Shown here: in pieces, positions 23,683 through 36,259 of the stretch
Layout: each line of letters begins with the position of its first letter
How positions within the stretch are numbered: position 1 is the first letter of the stretch
Assembly (NCBI GenBank): GCA_025642065.1
Contig: JAODUP010000481.1
Span: 588,501 to 652,500, forward strand
DNA: 64,000 nucleotides
From: Paralvinella palmiformis
Taxonomy: Eukaryota > Annelida > Polychaeta > Terebellida > Alvinellidae
Direction of reading: 5' to 3'
Notes under the pieces: model-generated
The model's database searches: none
Seen by the model: the letters and a program-made list of their open reading frames with translations, nothing else
What the model was told of the DNA's origin: nothing
Translations under genes and position numbers: made by a program

Positions 23683-26600
23683 AAAGAACTGCAAATACGT
23701 TCTTCTCTATAACAAATTTATATGAAATTATGTATATTTTCTCTTTGCCACATTTATTCTTCTTCGCTTCAAAAGAGTGTTCATTAGACGTAATCAACGT
23801 AATTTGGCTTTTTAAAAGCAAACTATCAAAATACCAAATAATTCTGCTACGTGACAGTAATAATAAATATAACATGGATTCGACCTATCACTAAGATATA
23901 ATTATTTAAGTGGTATATTCAAGTTCTTATGTTAGCTGTAATAGGATAACAACTCGTGCGAGCAACTGTCATATATTATCTTTACCGAATCTCCATATAT
24001 CATCGTAAATACCCAAGGCTAAGGCCAATGTTGATGTTTGTAGTGTTGCGTTCTAATTAACACCAAAGATAAAATTGTCATGATACAATTTGGAGGTTAA
24101 GTATTGTATTCGCGTAACCAATGACAGAATATTCAAAATAGTTGGATCCTTAAAGTGTGAGTTTGGCATTATCCGATATTAGCCATACACAAATTAAAAC
24201 ATCTTGTTTTTTCTCCGTATCAATACATCATAAATGAGTAAAATTGACAGGTGTTAAAATGTATGTGGAGACATAGTATACACTATATATTATATGACAT
24301 ACACTTAATAATTGTTTTTTAATTATATTTAAAGATAAATGCTAATGAGTAACTGGTTGATTGATTGTTTGCTTTCTTATTTCAAACTTCATTTTTTGAT
24401 GCATTTATTGTCATAATTTTAATTTTAATATGAGTTTTTATTTGAAAAAGTATGGGATTTTTAAGCATTGTTACGTAAATGTAATTTTACGGATATTTAT
24501 TGCTAGTAGCAATATAATTAATCAGATGTGTTTCTACTAATATAAATGTTTATCAGTAATTATTCCAAGAGAAGAAAGTTTTCAGGGTTTATCGCTTATA
24601 CTGATGATATTTAAGAAAAGCTAATTGTCTTAAGCCAATCAGTAAAGGAAATTTAGGTATGTACTTATTATGCCAAAAATGTATTCAATATTCCATTAGA
24701 AAGAGTCGACTGTAGTACTGTATACAAATAAAATACTCTTTGAATTAGTCAATCTATTGGATTTTGTAGGTCTCCATATGGCATTTCCATAATTGTTCAA
24801 GCAGTGTCTTTGTATAATACATATTGGTTGGTTAGTTAGGTATCCCCTGAACCGCTCCAAGATAATTTCACAGTTGCAATTATGCTCCAATTTCTTAGCA
24901 TTCTTATGTGATTTAGAATGTAAATGAGCTATTAATACATAGTAACTACATGATGCGTACTTATGATACTTTATTGCTTGTTATTGAAAATGAATGTATC
25001 ATTAGGCAGATACTGAATTATTTACATCCCAACCAACATAACGTGCAGCCACCAATTTATGCTGTTCATTATAACGCCAACCTCGGTTATCGCCAAGAGA
25101 ACACAGATAAAGGAATAATAGGTTGAATGAGTAGATTTGTTGAATAGCAATCATTACTCAATTTGTATTGCTTGCAATTCGTTTAATTACCACTAATTTA
25201 TCCACATCAGTACTCATTAATCAAATAGTTATATCAATGCACTATCTTACCATAAGCGAATAAGTGTCCGTCGTTACAATGGAATCAGGTAAATGTAAAC
25301 AAGCAGCTTTGTCTACAAACCGGAAGCCAGAAGTGCTGCCTTAGTAAGAACTTCACTCACCCAAAACAAAAACAAAAAAACTCAAACAAACAAATTAGTC
25401 AATAGGAAATAACTTATCGTTTTGTTCGTGTTATTTGGGGATGTGTTGCTAAATATAAAACAATCGGCGACATTCTTCAGCCAAATTAGGTGCATTACAT
25501 ATCTCAAACTTAGTGTGAAAAACATTTCTTCTCTAACGTACTAACAGGCTACCATGACTCACTTGGTTTACCAAATGCTAATTTATATTTGCGTGAATGA
25601 GATTGTTAATACATTGTTAATTAATATAGATTAGCATTCATATACATTGACATTCACATGCAACTAAGTAAGGTAGATAAACAAGATATGATGTGGTGTG
25701 AATTGATGATTGTTTATCTAAGTCAGATCAATTTAGAACGCCATCCTTTTTATACGGTTGGATCATATACGACTTAGTATCACTGTAATATTGATAAAAT
25801 AGTTGATATAACAATTATTCTTTTCTTAGCTTTCAAATATATGATACAGGTTCCTTGATTCAATGTATTTTGTATGGAATATATGGATAAAGGGTGGTGA
25901 ATAATATTTTTATAAACTCAAGCGTTCAAACTGCGTTACCTGTGCCGCATCTATTTTAACGGCAGGGGAACAATATGATTGAATACATTCATTACATTAC
26001 TTGGGAATTTCTCACAATATTAGTTTACACCCAGAGATAGTAAATCGAACCAGTTTATTAGACACGAACTTTCTTTTTGCATTAGCGAATTGTTTTGTTT
26101 ATAATAAATTAAGAATATTATTCGACTTTTGTTGGAAAATAATAAAAAAAATTACTAAACAGAATACCGGAAAATGTTTGGTGTGTGTCATTTATGCCGA
26201 AGTTGATATGACTAGGGTAGTTTGAGTAATGGCAGGAATTACACCCGCCTCGTTAAAAATAAAAACTCTTTAATAAGTTAGAAGTGTGTTTAACCTGCTT
26301 CACCTTTAGTTAGTAAAAATTTGGATATGTTCCAATTAAATATTCTTCATCGTACTGTATACATAATAATTAACCAAATCTTGCGAATGATGCTTTTATT
26401 ATAGATTTTTGATTCAATAATTGCTGATTCAATTTTATTATTACTATTAATCGATAGATCTTGATGTCTGTACTATTTTATATTATTTTAATAGAAATTG
26501 CTACACCATCAGGAGAATTAGTCAGTCTGATTCTACAGACAGTATGATATCCAGATATTGCATAGATGTGAACATTTTATTTTATACGATGACTGCGATT

Positions 26601-27117
26601 ATTGACATGTTTTCCTGTTGGATAGAGTGATCTCGACATTTAGCTGCAAGTTAATATCTTCAATTTCATCAAGTTATTTAATATATTTCAATGTACCCTA
26701 TACTTATCGTCATTGTCTGGATTGGTTTTCTATTGTAGGTTGAAGTATTAATGCGATTGGAATAACAGAAATGGATTTCTCTTAAATCATTTATCATTGT
26801 GTAGAGGGATTATCAGATGATATGATTTTCAGGACATCGTACATACTGAGATAGATACAATATAGTTGTGCTTAGAACATATTTGCAGGTCAATTGTGCA
26901 TCTGGAGTAACCAGAAACACACGACAAAATCAGCTGTTGAAAACCTTTAGAGTAATGATTCTTTAAGGGGATAAATATTGATAACAAATATTAGCTGTTT
27001 GAAAGCCTCGATCAATGATAGTGTAATATATATTACTTACTTCCACTACATGGTATAATTATACAGTATACTTCCAATCTTTAGACAAAACTAATAACCA
27101 AAAGTCGTTTTCAACAA
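23683..27117. other. Long stretch with no gene seen
   Basis: About 3.4 kb of AT-rich, mostly unique-looking sequence. Open frames are short and low-complexity. No transposon protein, RNA gene or sizeable repeat recognised. A short direct repeat of an 'agctgtttgaaa'-like phrase is near 26,932 and 26,990. Confidence 0.5.
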
Positions 27118-27307
27118 ACTGAAAATATTACGGGGGCCTTTTATTTTTAAATTTGGGTTAAATTTTAAAAAAATAATATATATTTTATTTTTAAAAAATA
27201 ATATAAAATTGAGAAAAAAAAGTATAATTATATATTTAATAAAGGCTCTTATAAAGGACCTACAAAAAAATTTTTCACTAATTAAAAAAAAAGTTTAAAA
27301 ATAAGGG

Positions 27308-27355
<48 letters not shown>

Positions 27356-27740
27356 TAATATATTAAATACCCAAAAAAAAACTTAAAAATTTTTTTAACT
27401 TTAAACTTTTAAAAAAACGTTTTTTTTACCATCGATTTTACATTACCTCGTTTAATAACTTTATTGAATAACTAGATTAATTAAAATTATTTTAATAAAA
27501 TTTCATTTTAAAAATTTTAACTTTCTTTTTTTCCCCTATGAAAAAATTATAAATATTTTTTTTTCAGACACATTGATGTTTTTAAAAAAACATTTTGAAA
27601 ATTTTTTTTTCTAAAACGTGTATAGGCGTATGTTTTTATAACACGTTTTAAAATTTCCCGCTAAATGGGGGTTATTATAATATTGTTGGCCCCATTTCAT
27701 TATACTAATAGTACTATTATAAAACCAACAACCCCAAAAA
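27118..27740. other. Homopolymer-rich anomalous patch 1
   Basis: Base texture changes sharply: runs of 4-9 A, T, C or G dominate (for example around 27,125, 27,280, 27,400 and 27,600), unlike the flanks. A (TA)n run lies inside at 27,310-27,360. The same texture appears at 29,555-30,780. Low-quality sequence or consensus is the likely reason. Confidence 0.6.
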
Positions 27741-27809
27741 AAACAACTACTACTATTACAACAACAAATACTATACTAATATTAATAATAATAATTTAAT
27801 AACTTTTTA

Positions 27810-27814
<5 letters not shown>

Positions 27815-27868
<54 letters not shown>
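27815..27868. repeat. (ATT)n microsatellite
   Basis: About 17 ATT units, preceded by a looser ATT/ATA region. Confidence 0.95.
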
Positions 27869-27959
27869 GGTATCAGTAGAAGTATTTTACTAGTAATAAG
27901 AAGGGGGAGGAGGTAGAAGAGGATGAGTTCTGGTAACATAATCACCACTTCCAGCAGCA

Positions 27960-28441
27960 GCCGCAGGAAGTAGCAAGAGTAGAAGTAATGGTAGTCGTGG
28001 TGGAGGTTAAAGGTAGCAGTAAAGAAGTAGAAGTATTGGTAGTAGTAATAGTAGTAGTATTAATATTGGTAGTAGTAGTAGAATTAGGAAGAAGACAAAG
28101 AGGAAGAGAAACTGACTTCAATGGTAAGACCGCAAGTGTAGCAACATCAGCAACAAACGTTGTAGTAATTGTAATAGCAGTAGTAGTAGTAGAATAGTAG
28201 TATTAGTAGTATAAGTAGTAGTAATAAGAGTAGTTGTTGTCATCGTAGTAGTAGTGGTAGTGGAAATATATTTGTGGGGGTTAAGTTAGTAGTAGTGGTA
28301 GAAGTGGTAGTTGGAGTAGTAGTGGTGGTAGTGGTAATTCTGGTAATAGTAAAAGTATTAACAATAGTAGTAGTAGTAGTAGTAGTAGTAGAAGTTGTTG
28401 TTATATTAGTAATAGTAGTAGTAGTAGTAATAGTAGTAGTC
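27960..28441. repeat. Long compound (GTA/TAG)n tract
   Basis: Nearly 480 bases of degenerate GTA/GTG/GAA trinucleotides, the largest such tract in the window. Open frames on both strands are repeat artefacts. Confidence 0.9.
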
Positions 28442-28444
28442 TGT

Positions 28445-29554
28445 TTGCAGCGTAGTATATATGTTTTATGAAGTGAAGTCAAATTTAGGGAAATGTAAGT
28501 TATAACTTAATTCTATCTACATGTACTAACTATATCTATATCTATATGTATCACCTCTGCAATATAAACTGACTATATAATATTGCTTTTACAACTTAGT
28601 CCTAATATAACTTATTTCTAACTTATTACAATACTTACTCTCCTAAAGTAGATGAATCCAATTTACATCCTGATGTATTCATGAACTATATTAGCCTCTT
28701 TCTGCACTATCAACTGTATAATAAGCACTAATCTACTACCATGCGAAAGTAGTTGGATAATTTCCTATATCTTAATGTAACCAGAGTTTATTAAACTCTT
28801 ATCCACATGAATACTGATATAATACGCATCATGTTATGTAACTATACAATCAGTTGTATCATTCATTGTTTATGACCACAGCTGATTGCGATGTAACACG
28901 TGGCTCACCCGTTATTCTATAAACATTCAAATAGTATATTCTTTGTTTCAAGTGTACAAATAAGAATGAATCATTCCTTGTTGTATCGAATGGGCCTGTC
29001 ACGTGTTGTTCTGCACTAAAAGGTTCTATGCTATACTCTATATTGTTCTCCTAGTGGTCGTTCCACATGGTTGGACCATCCTTTGAAGTCATTCACTATT
29101 TTATCCAAATCAAATTGTCAATGTCCAATTATTATTTCCAAAATTAAATTAAGCACCAGTTATTATCTGCCAATTAGGAAAGTAGATTTTTTCCACCTAT
29201 CTTGCATCCTTCATGCACCGTTATTATCTTCATTTGTATATACATTTTGTTCTCTTCTTTGAATGCTTAAATCACAGAGTCAACATAGTGAAAATTGTCA
29301 TATCAGATCTGCTAGTGTTTGAATGTCTGGTCGTGTCATCTAAATTAAATGGTTACAGATAACAGTTCTCTTGACCAGGTCCAGGTAGATAACAGGCATA
29401 ACTTTAAAACTCTATATGTGCAAAGACACACTATCAGGAATTATCTTAACTGATGTGGCGGATCACTTCGGTACATTCTATATTATAAATGATTCAAACA
29501 TAAATACCAATAATCCTACATTCATTACTAAAAGGAAATTTACTGAAACCAACT
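28445..29554. other. No gene seen
   Basis: AT-rich, ordinary texture. No recognisable feature. Confidence 0.5.
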
Positions 29555-30780
29555 AACCCAAAATTTTAAAAAAAATTTCTATGGTGGGGTTTTTTTTGAA
29601 AATTTAAAAAATGATTGCCTAAACCCCATGATAAATTCATGTCAATCTATAAAACCCATATTAACAAAAAATTTCCTTTCCTAAAAAACGGTTCAATAAA
29701 AAAACGAAAGGGACCCATGGGTTCCCCAAGGATTATTTGGGATCTGCCAGGGCCCAAAAGGGAAAGTTATTTAAAAAAAAACCAAAAAAAGTAAAAACAT
29801 TTAAAAACTAAAAAAATTAATTTTTAATAAAAACCAGTTGAAAATTTCTTCCCTTTTTAAAAAAAAAATTGGGGGAAAAAGTGGCAGGAATAAAAAAAAT
29901 AGGTTTAAAAAAAAAATTCTCCCCCAAATTTAAAAAAGAAAAATTATTTCTAACTAAAAAACAAATTTCAATTTTAAATATTTTAAAAATTTTTTAAAAC
30001 CCCCGAAAATTCCCCAAAACCACAAAAATTAATAACAATTTTAAAAAAACCTAAATAAAAAAATTTTTGGGAAAAAAGTTTAATCCCCGAAAAAACACAA
30101 ACAAATTAAAAACCCAAACTTGTACAAATTGTGAAATAAACCTCCCCAAAATATCCCGGGAAACTTTAAACATTAAAAATCCATTGAAAAACATTATAAA
30201 TGATCAATAATTACCGGGATTGTTCCCAATCAACAAAAAATTTAAAGGGAATTTCTACACCAAAACAACTAAAACCCCCCCAATTAATAAAAATTTGACC
30301 CCTCAACCCCTACCTTTTTGAAAAGAAAATAAAGTTCAAAGTAAAAGAAAAATTTTAATAGTAATAAAATTTTTTTCAAACATCAGTATGGTAACAATTC
30401 ACCCAATTATACATTTATTAAATCAATGTCATTAGCTAATAATTCGACTCTAAGCAATTTACCTATCAAATTTCTGAACCTCTAAAAACATTTGATGTTA
30501 TAAGACGAACTTTTTAAAATAAATAAAATTACTACGGATTAGGGGAGTCCCAAAAATGGTTTGCCAGTTATCTTTGAATGGAAACAATATGTTGAAATCG
30601 GTAAAAAATCGATATTAATTCATAACTGTTCCAAGGATCTTCCTGGCCCTTTCTATCCTAATATATGTTAATGAAAATTAAAACCCACAAAAGCACATAT
30701 ATTTTTTTTGCAGACGACACTTTTTTAATATTGTTCTGATTTTTCCCACCTTTTAAAAGGGCAAATGTAAAATGAATAAC
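29555..30780. other. Homopolymer-rich anomalous patch 2
   Basis: Dense runs of A, T, C and G, with abrupt return to normal texture at about 30,780. The right part overlies LINE reverse transcriptase sequence that is legible only with many frame changes, which points to insertion/deletion errors within runs. Confidence 0.65.
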
Positions 30781-31842
30781 TTATTTGAATGGTTTTTGCA
30801 AATGGGCTCTCGCTAAATAAAAACAAAACAAAATATATGGTTTTCAAAGGGGTTCAAAAATTTCGTTTTAACATCTTGGAAACAGTTGGTGGTACTCATT
30901 TAGAGCAAATTGGTTCTCAATTCCAAGAGAAAACCACCAAATGTCTTGGTGTTTTTCTGGACGAGACTCTTTCATGGAAATATCATTTGATTTACGTGAA
31001 AAATAAGATTTCTCGGGCCTTATATGGCATAAAACAAGTAAAGAAATTCCTACAAAAACAATAGTCTGAAAACGTTATACCTGGCTCTCATACAACAATA
31101 TATCTCATATGGTATACTAATTTGGGGGAACACAAATTCATCAATCCTTTAGAAAACTGTGTCTTTACAGAAAAGAGCTATTCGTATTATTAATAATGCG
31201 GGTTATAACAATCATACCGAACCCTTATTCAAAAGCTGTGAAATCTTAAAATTAAGTTACATGTATCAATGCCACGTATGCTTGTTCATGGACGGCTTTA
31301 TTAGCAAGAGACTTCCTATATCCTTCGATGGCCTATTCCGTCTACATTCTGAGGTACAGGAAAATCGCGTGATAAGGCAATCTAGTCATATGCATGGACC
31401 TCGATGTAACTCTGCACTATTCAGTAAGTTGCCGTTAGTCAATTTTCACATTATATGGAACAATTGGAATAGTATCCTTCCCACTTGTAATTCAAGATAA
31501 AAAAATAAGAAAACCCTGAAAGGTTACATCTTAGCTACTTACTCAGCATCTGTAAAATGCAACAACCCTTATTGTTGTCAATGCACACGTGTCTAGGTAA
31601 TTATGTGAATCCTTGGTACCTGGTCCACATACTTCCAATACACACACGACCAGACTTGCAAATACACAAACGCGTTTTATCGAGCTGACTATTATTAGCT
31701 ATGATTGTTCGGGGCCAATGGGAAGACAGCTTCGGCTACATTGGTCCCCCAATTTCTTTATATGTAATATACTTGTAAAATTGCATTATGTATACGTTAT
31801 TTGATATTGAAATTGGAAATAAATACTACTACTACTACTATG
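30200..31842 (+). mobile_element. Jockey/CR1-type LINE, 3' part with (CTA)n tail
   Basis: Within the anomalous patch, frame-hopping translation gives 'FKHQYG' at about 30,375, a Tyr-Gly-Leu-Gly and 'WFASYL' stretch at about 30,530-30,580, and the RT box 'FFADDTF' at 30,704-30,724. From 30,789 the text is clean: 'GLSLNKNKTKYMVF', 'KCLGVFLDETLSWKYHL', then after a stop 'LKTLYLALIQQYISYGI', then 31,159-31,500 with 'QKRAIRIINNAGYNNHTEPL'. This is the thumb and C-terminal region that follows YADD/FADD in Jockey/CR1-like LINEs. A polyadenylation-like AATAAA lies at 31,818-31,823, immediately before (CTA)n at 31,826-31,841, which marks the 3' end. Same family style as 36,260-37,780. Confidence 0.8.
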
Positions 31843-31847
31843 ACTTT

Positions 31848-31850
<3 letters not shown>

Positions 31851-31941
<91 letters not shown>
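31851..31941. repeat. (TA)n(TG)n microsatellite
   Basis: TA run passing into TG run, 10 bases after the LINE tail. Confidence 0.97.
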
Positions 31942-31942
<1 letters not shown>

Positions 31943-32309
31943 CTTGTGTGTGAAATTTCAGTATATTTTCAGTATCATCAAACATAAAGAAATATGAAAC
32001 AAAATATTCGTTATATCAATCTATAAGTGAAATAAAAATAATTTTGTTTGAAAAACTGGTATACGGTCAATTTCAAGTACATTTGTTGTGCTTCATGAAA
32101 ATGATTTAGAACTTTATTATTCAGAGTATTACAAGGGAAAAACTACTAAATATATGTCCATAATTGTTCTGTGTCAATTAGTTATATTTGGTTTGCTGTT
32201 TTTTTTCTTCTGTGACTATATGTTTATTAACATATTTCTACGTCAATCAGATCTAGGAGTAACTTATGTAGGTGTGAAGCTTACATGGCTGTTATATTTG
32301 GTGTGTGTG

Positions 32310-32331
32310 TACGTATGTATGTATGTATGTA

Positions 32332-32376
<45 letters not shown>
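32310..32376. repeat. (GTAT)n(GT)n microsatellite
   Basis: GTAT tetranucleotides followed by GT dinucleotides, directly next to the left direct repeat at 32,388. Confidence 0.95.
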
Positions 32377-32379
<3 letters not shown>

Positions 32380-32387
32380 AGGGTACA

Positions 32388-32525
32388 TATAAAGAGGCAA
32401 TAGGCACAGAGGATCAACATATCTAAACATCCTTCGAAACCTACCTCCATAAATCTAAATACAACTATACATATATTAATCTTAAAAAAAGTTCCATACT
32501 CGACATATTGATAGATGTGTGCGTA
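32388..32525 (+). repeat. Direct repeat R5, left copy
   Basis: About 140 bases, over 85% like 33,602-33,740 ('aacatatctaaacat', 'cgaaacctacctccataaat', 'acatattgatagatgtgt'). The two copies lie about 1.2 kb apart in the same orientation, so they could be terminal repeats of a small LTR-type (TRIM-like) element or a simple duplication. Confidence 0.8.
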
Positions 32526-33601
32526 TACCTAAGCATGCGTCTGGTCTACTCATCAGCCTGTGGCAACCAGCTAATTCGCTTTTCGTACGCGACAAATATG
32601 TCACGCCCACAGTAAAACATATACCATTTGATACCACAGCTCGCAGCAAACAACACGTGCGTGTGGTTCAATGGTGACTTGCTACGTACATATCATAAAC
32701 TATTTTGACACCACAGTTTATATTCAACAGTAATTTTCTGTGGTCCAAAAGAAACCTGTATATAAAACATTTCGTCACCTCAGATGCTGACCTCAGCTTT
32801 ATTCTGGGTACGAATAAATGAATAAATCCTACCTATATGAAACATGTATCAATTCAAGTCCGACTAGTCTGGCGTCGAAGTTCTTCTCTAACCTAAGTGA
32901 AAATTTAAGCCTTTTATATACTCTCAGCGTGTTAACAAACATTACAGTTTGTTCATAACAAAGAGAATGTACTCTAACTCAGAATAGACTCACTGAAATG
33001 ATATAACTAAAATAAAAACAAAGTAGCAATACCGCACAATGGATTATTAGTGGACTAGAACGAAATATCGTCTCAAACCTAAGTAAATGCTATGTTTTAC
33101 TCGAACCTAACAGCTATTTCTCATACGTTTCCGTTCATCACAAAGTGAACGTTCATTCACACTTAATTTAGCGTCCCTAAGTGTATGCAGTTAGGTGTGG
33201 TGGATCTAAATTAAAGCGCCTATCCACTTGATCTATTTCACCCATTGTCGAGAACAGCGGATTTCAGGATTATAATAGCTATACATTTAACAAATTTCCT
33301 ATATCAGTGTAATCTAATTACACATAATATGGGAAAAAACTCTGTGCGCAGCTTAATACCCATGGAGATGCCTGTCGGAGTAACAAACGACTCCAGGAGT
33401 ATAAATCCATCAAGCAGCATTGTATGAATTAATAGGTCGTTTCGCCAGACAACATAAGAGGACAATAATATAGATTCTACATTATACATAACAAAGCTAA
33501 TAATCTCAATCATGTTGTAATAACGACATAACGTTCTTACATTGGTGTAATAAGGAATCTGGATGGAAATAGATAAGATGTCTGGGACGGGCAATATGCG
33601 A
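32526..33601. other. Interior between R5 direct repeats
   Basis: No coding similarity. It contains a degenerate internal duplication of about 185 bases (for example near 32,876-33,000 against 33,061-33,170: 'aacctaagt', 'ttcat(a/c)acaaag'). Confidence 0.5.
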
Positions 33602-33745
33602 TTTAGGGTATATATAAACAGGCAACAGGCTCAGAGCATCAACATATCTAAACATCATTCGAAACCTACCTCCATAAATCTAAATACAACTATACATACA
33701 TTAATCTAAAAATAAAAGTTCCATACCCCCACATATTGATAGATG
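33602..33745 (+). repeat. Direct repeat R5, right copy
   Basis: Partner of 32,388-32,525, same orientation. Confidence 0.8.
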
Positions 33746-35980
33746 TGTACATATAATTTGCATATCAATTATCAATTGCAATAGGTAATTGCGTTGTAGC
33801 GTCTTCCAGGTCTCAGATCTAAGCTAACAGTTAATACGACTATTCATCTCTTTTAATACATAGATCATGTACGACAAGCTTTTTTATTTGAAAATTTCCA
33901 CTGCCTGAACATTCCAATAATGTAATTGTGGTTGTAAAGGGATAATCAAAGGCACCCAAAACCTTATGCCAGGGCCTTATTTCTTATATGTGGTCTTACA
34001 GGTTATTAACTCTTATTTTGTTTAATTACTTCTCAGATAACATCAAACATGTACTGAAAAAGTCCATTTAATTCTTCTATGATCAACTTTCTTTAGGTAA
34101 TGAATGTAAATGAGTAAGGAATTTGTGCTGATAGAAGCTATAAGATTCCTGTTGTTTGTCGCGCAGCTATAGATTGTGGGTAACATTCTTATCGAACTAA
34201 AGCTAGCTGTCGTAGAAGGAAAGCGAATTAACTGAATTATTTTGCAAATCTAATTTTTATCAGAGATAAATACGGATTTTGTGTCCGAATGTAGACAGAT
34301 TAAAAGATAGCTTTCTAAATATCGAAATTAAAGGTTTCATTAAACGTGATAGTAAATTTAAACCGGATTCGAGTTTGAGGAAAACCCAGATAAACATGTA
34401 ATCCATTGAATATTGGATACACCAATTACATTTGTAAATATTTATTTGCTTTAGTAGATGGAATTAGCAGTCTCAGTGTGGAATATTTGAATATATAGTT
34501 AGCAACTTATTTGAATTTGTATCAGAATATTATTGCATCTAGCCTAAAAGCTAATATTATGAATATAATTTAAGGGCAGTTCATCATTAAATTACATATT
34601 ATAAATGGCTTTCGGGATAATTGCAATACCCTGGATAAGATTAGTATTCTCTGATTGTACTTGTTTTGCTAAAAGCAGTGAAAAAGAAACTAACAATATG
34701 CCAGGTTATGCCAGTACGAAATTGAGTCATGTATACATCCCTTAGTATGTGTGCATTAGCATATGACTGAATGATGAGTGAGTGATTCATAGGTGAGCAA
34801 ATGTGTAAGAGGAGATAATGAGTTGATGAATTAGTCAACGAATGATTTCACTCAATTTGAACTCATTTAATTGCTTGCTGCAGAAGATTGATGTACATGA
34901 TAGCTAGGATCTATCTATTTATTGAAAGAGATGAACAGTCGCATTAAGTATGAATGGTAAGCTAGGTCAATAAATCAAAAGCAAAAATGCATATTTATGA
35001 CAACTTTATAGATATCAAATTTAGATTCGTGTGACTTAGAGGGACACAAAATATTGTGTACCTAATAATAAAGTAGAAAAGGAATCATGAGAGAAATAAA
35101 AAACCAAAGTGTTTAACATGTTTTTTTATATATATATATATTAATGTTACAGAGAAATAAACTTTAAAATACACCAAGTACCAATTATGATTTAAATCTA
35201 AGTGCTTATAATTGAAGAAGTACTAATGTAATCTTACTAATATTTTACTAGTTATATTGAAAACCCTTCGTACAATTAAATTGAAACTATTTGTATAAAG
35301 TTTGGGCCCAAAGAAGAAGAGGTTATTTATGATTACTGGTAATTTGCCTGAGAAAGTATTGTGACATTGGCTTGGATTACTGCGGAAATATTTTCGATCC
35401 ATATATTGTATTGATGACTAGCATTGTATCAAGTTCTAAATTAAATTTAATAAGGAAAATAGTTAAATGTAAAGCGTATTAAGTGTATGTTAGTTCCTCC
35501 ATACTTTTATTTAATCAAGACGGACGATTCCATATATCCAAGCCATTTCAGCGTGTTATGCTGTACATTGAATCCGTAAAAAAATGAATGACGTCTGTGT
35601 TTGTCATCAATGCATAAGATTACGAAGAAATATTAATGCTGAATATCAATATCAAGACATTTTTTCCAGGATTTGCTGTTAGAAATGAAAAAACATAAGT
35701 ACATAAAAGTCGAGGAAAAGATATATGTTTGAATTTTGTTTGGTAAATGTGTAAATTATGTCTATGCTAAAAGTGATTTCGAAGTGCCCACTTCTATGTT
35801 TTAATTTTTCTTCAAAGTGTATTAGTACAATATTTTACTGTAGTTAATAATGGTACGTATGATACAACGTCAAACTACCTATTATTTGAACCATATTGGA
35901 AGACGGGATTTGTAATGAACTTATATTCCTATAAATTTGTATAGTAGTATTAATGATTCTTCGTATTAATGATTCTCCAC
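33746..35980. other. No gene seen
   Basis: AT-rich with short low-complexity open frames. A brief TA run is near 35,130. Nothing recognised. Confidence 0.5.
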
Positions 35981-35984
35981 GGTG

Positions 35985-36115
35985 TCTTTGGCCTCATAGG
36001 TACAGCATGAGAACATTTACCTATGGCTATGGTCATTCTGTGTAGTAGGTCGCAGGTTTGCCCCTCGGCCGTGACATAATAGTACGAGGGGTTTTTCATC
36101 CAACCAGGCGATAGT
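35985..36115 (+). mobile_element. Putative tRNA-derived SINE, copy 1
   Basis: An A-box-like 'ttggcctcatagg' at 35,988-36,000 and a B-box-like 'caggtttgcccctc' at about 36,053-36,066, followed by 'ggccgtg' and, further on, 'gtttttcatc'. The later part resembles the sequence after the B box in the copies at 48,966 and 54,600. The box spacing is longer than normal, so an insertion has occurred. Confidence 0.45.
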
Positions 36116-36259
36116 ATGGGGATACTACCCGAACTACAAGCAAGTGTTAGCATAGTGTGAGAATAAATATCCCTTCAATTGAATTTTGGGGCTGTAACGT
36201 GAAGTAAAATCAAGAATGTTGTGATTCTATTTATTCCACATTACAGGGAATATGAAATA

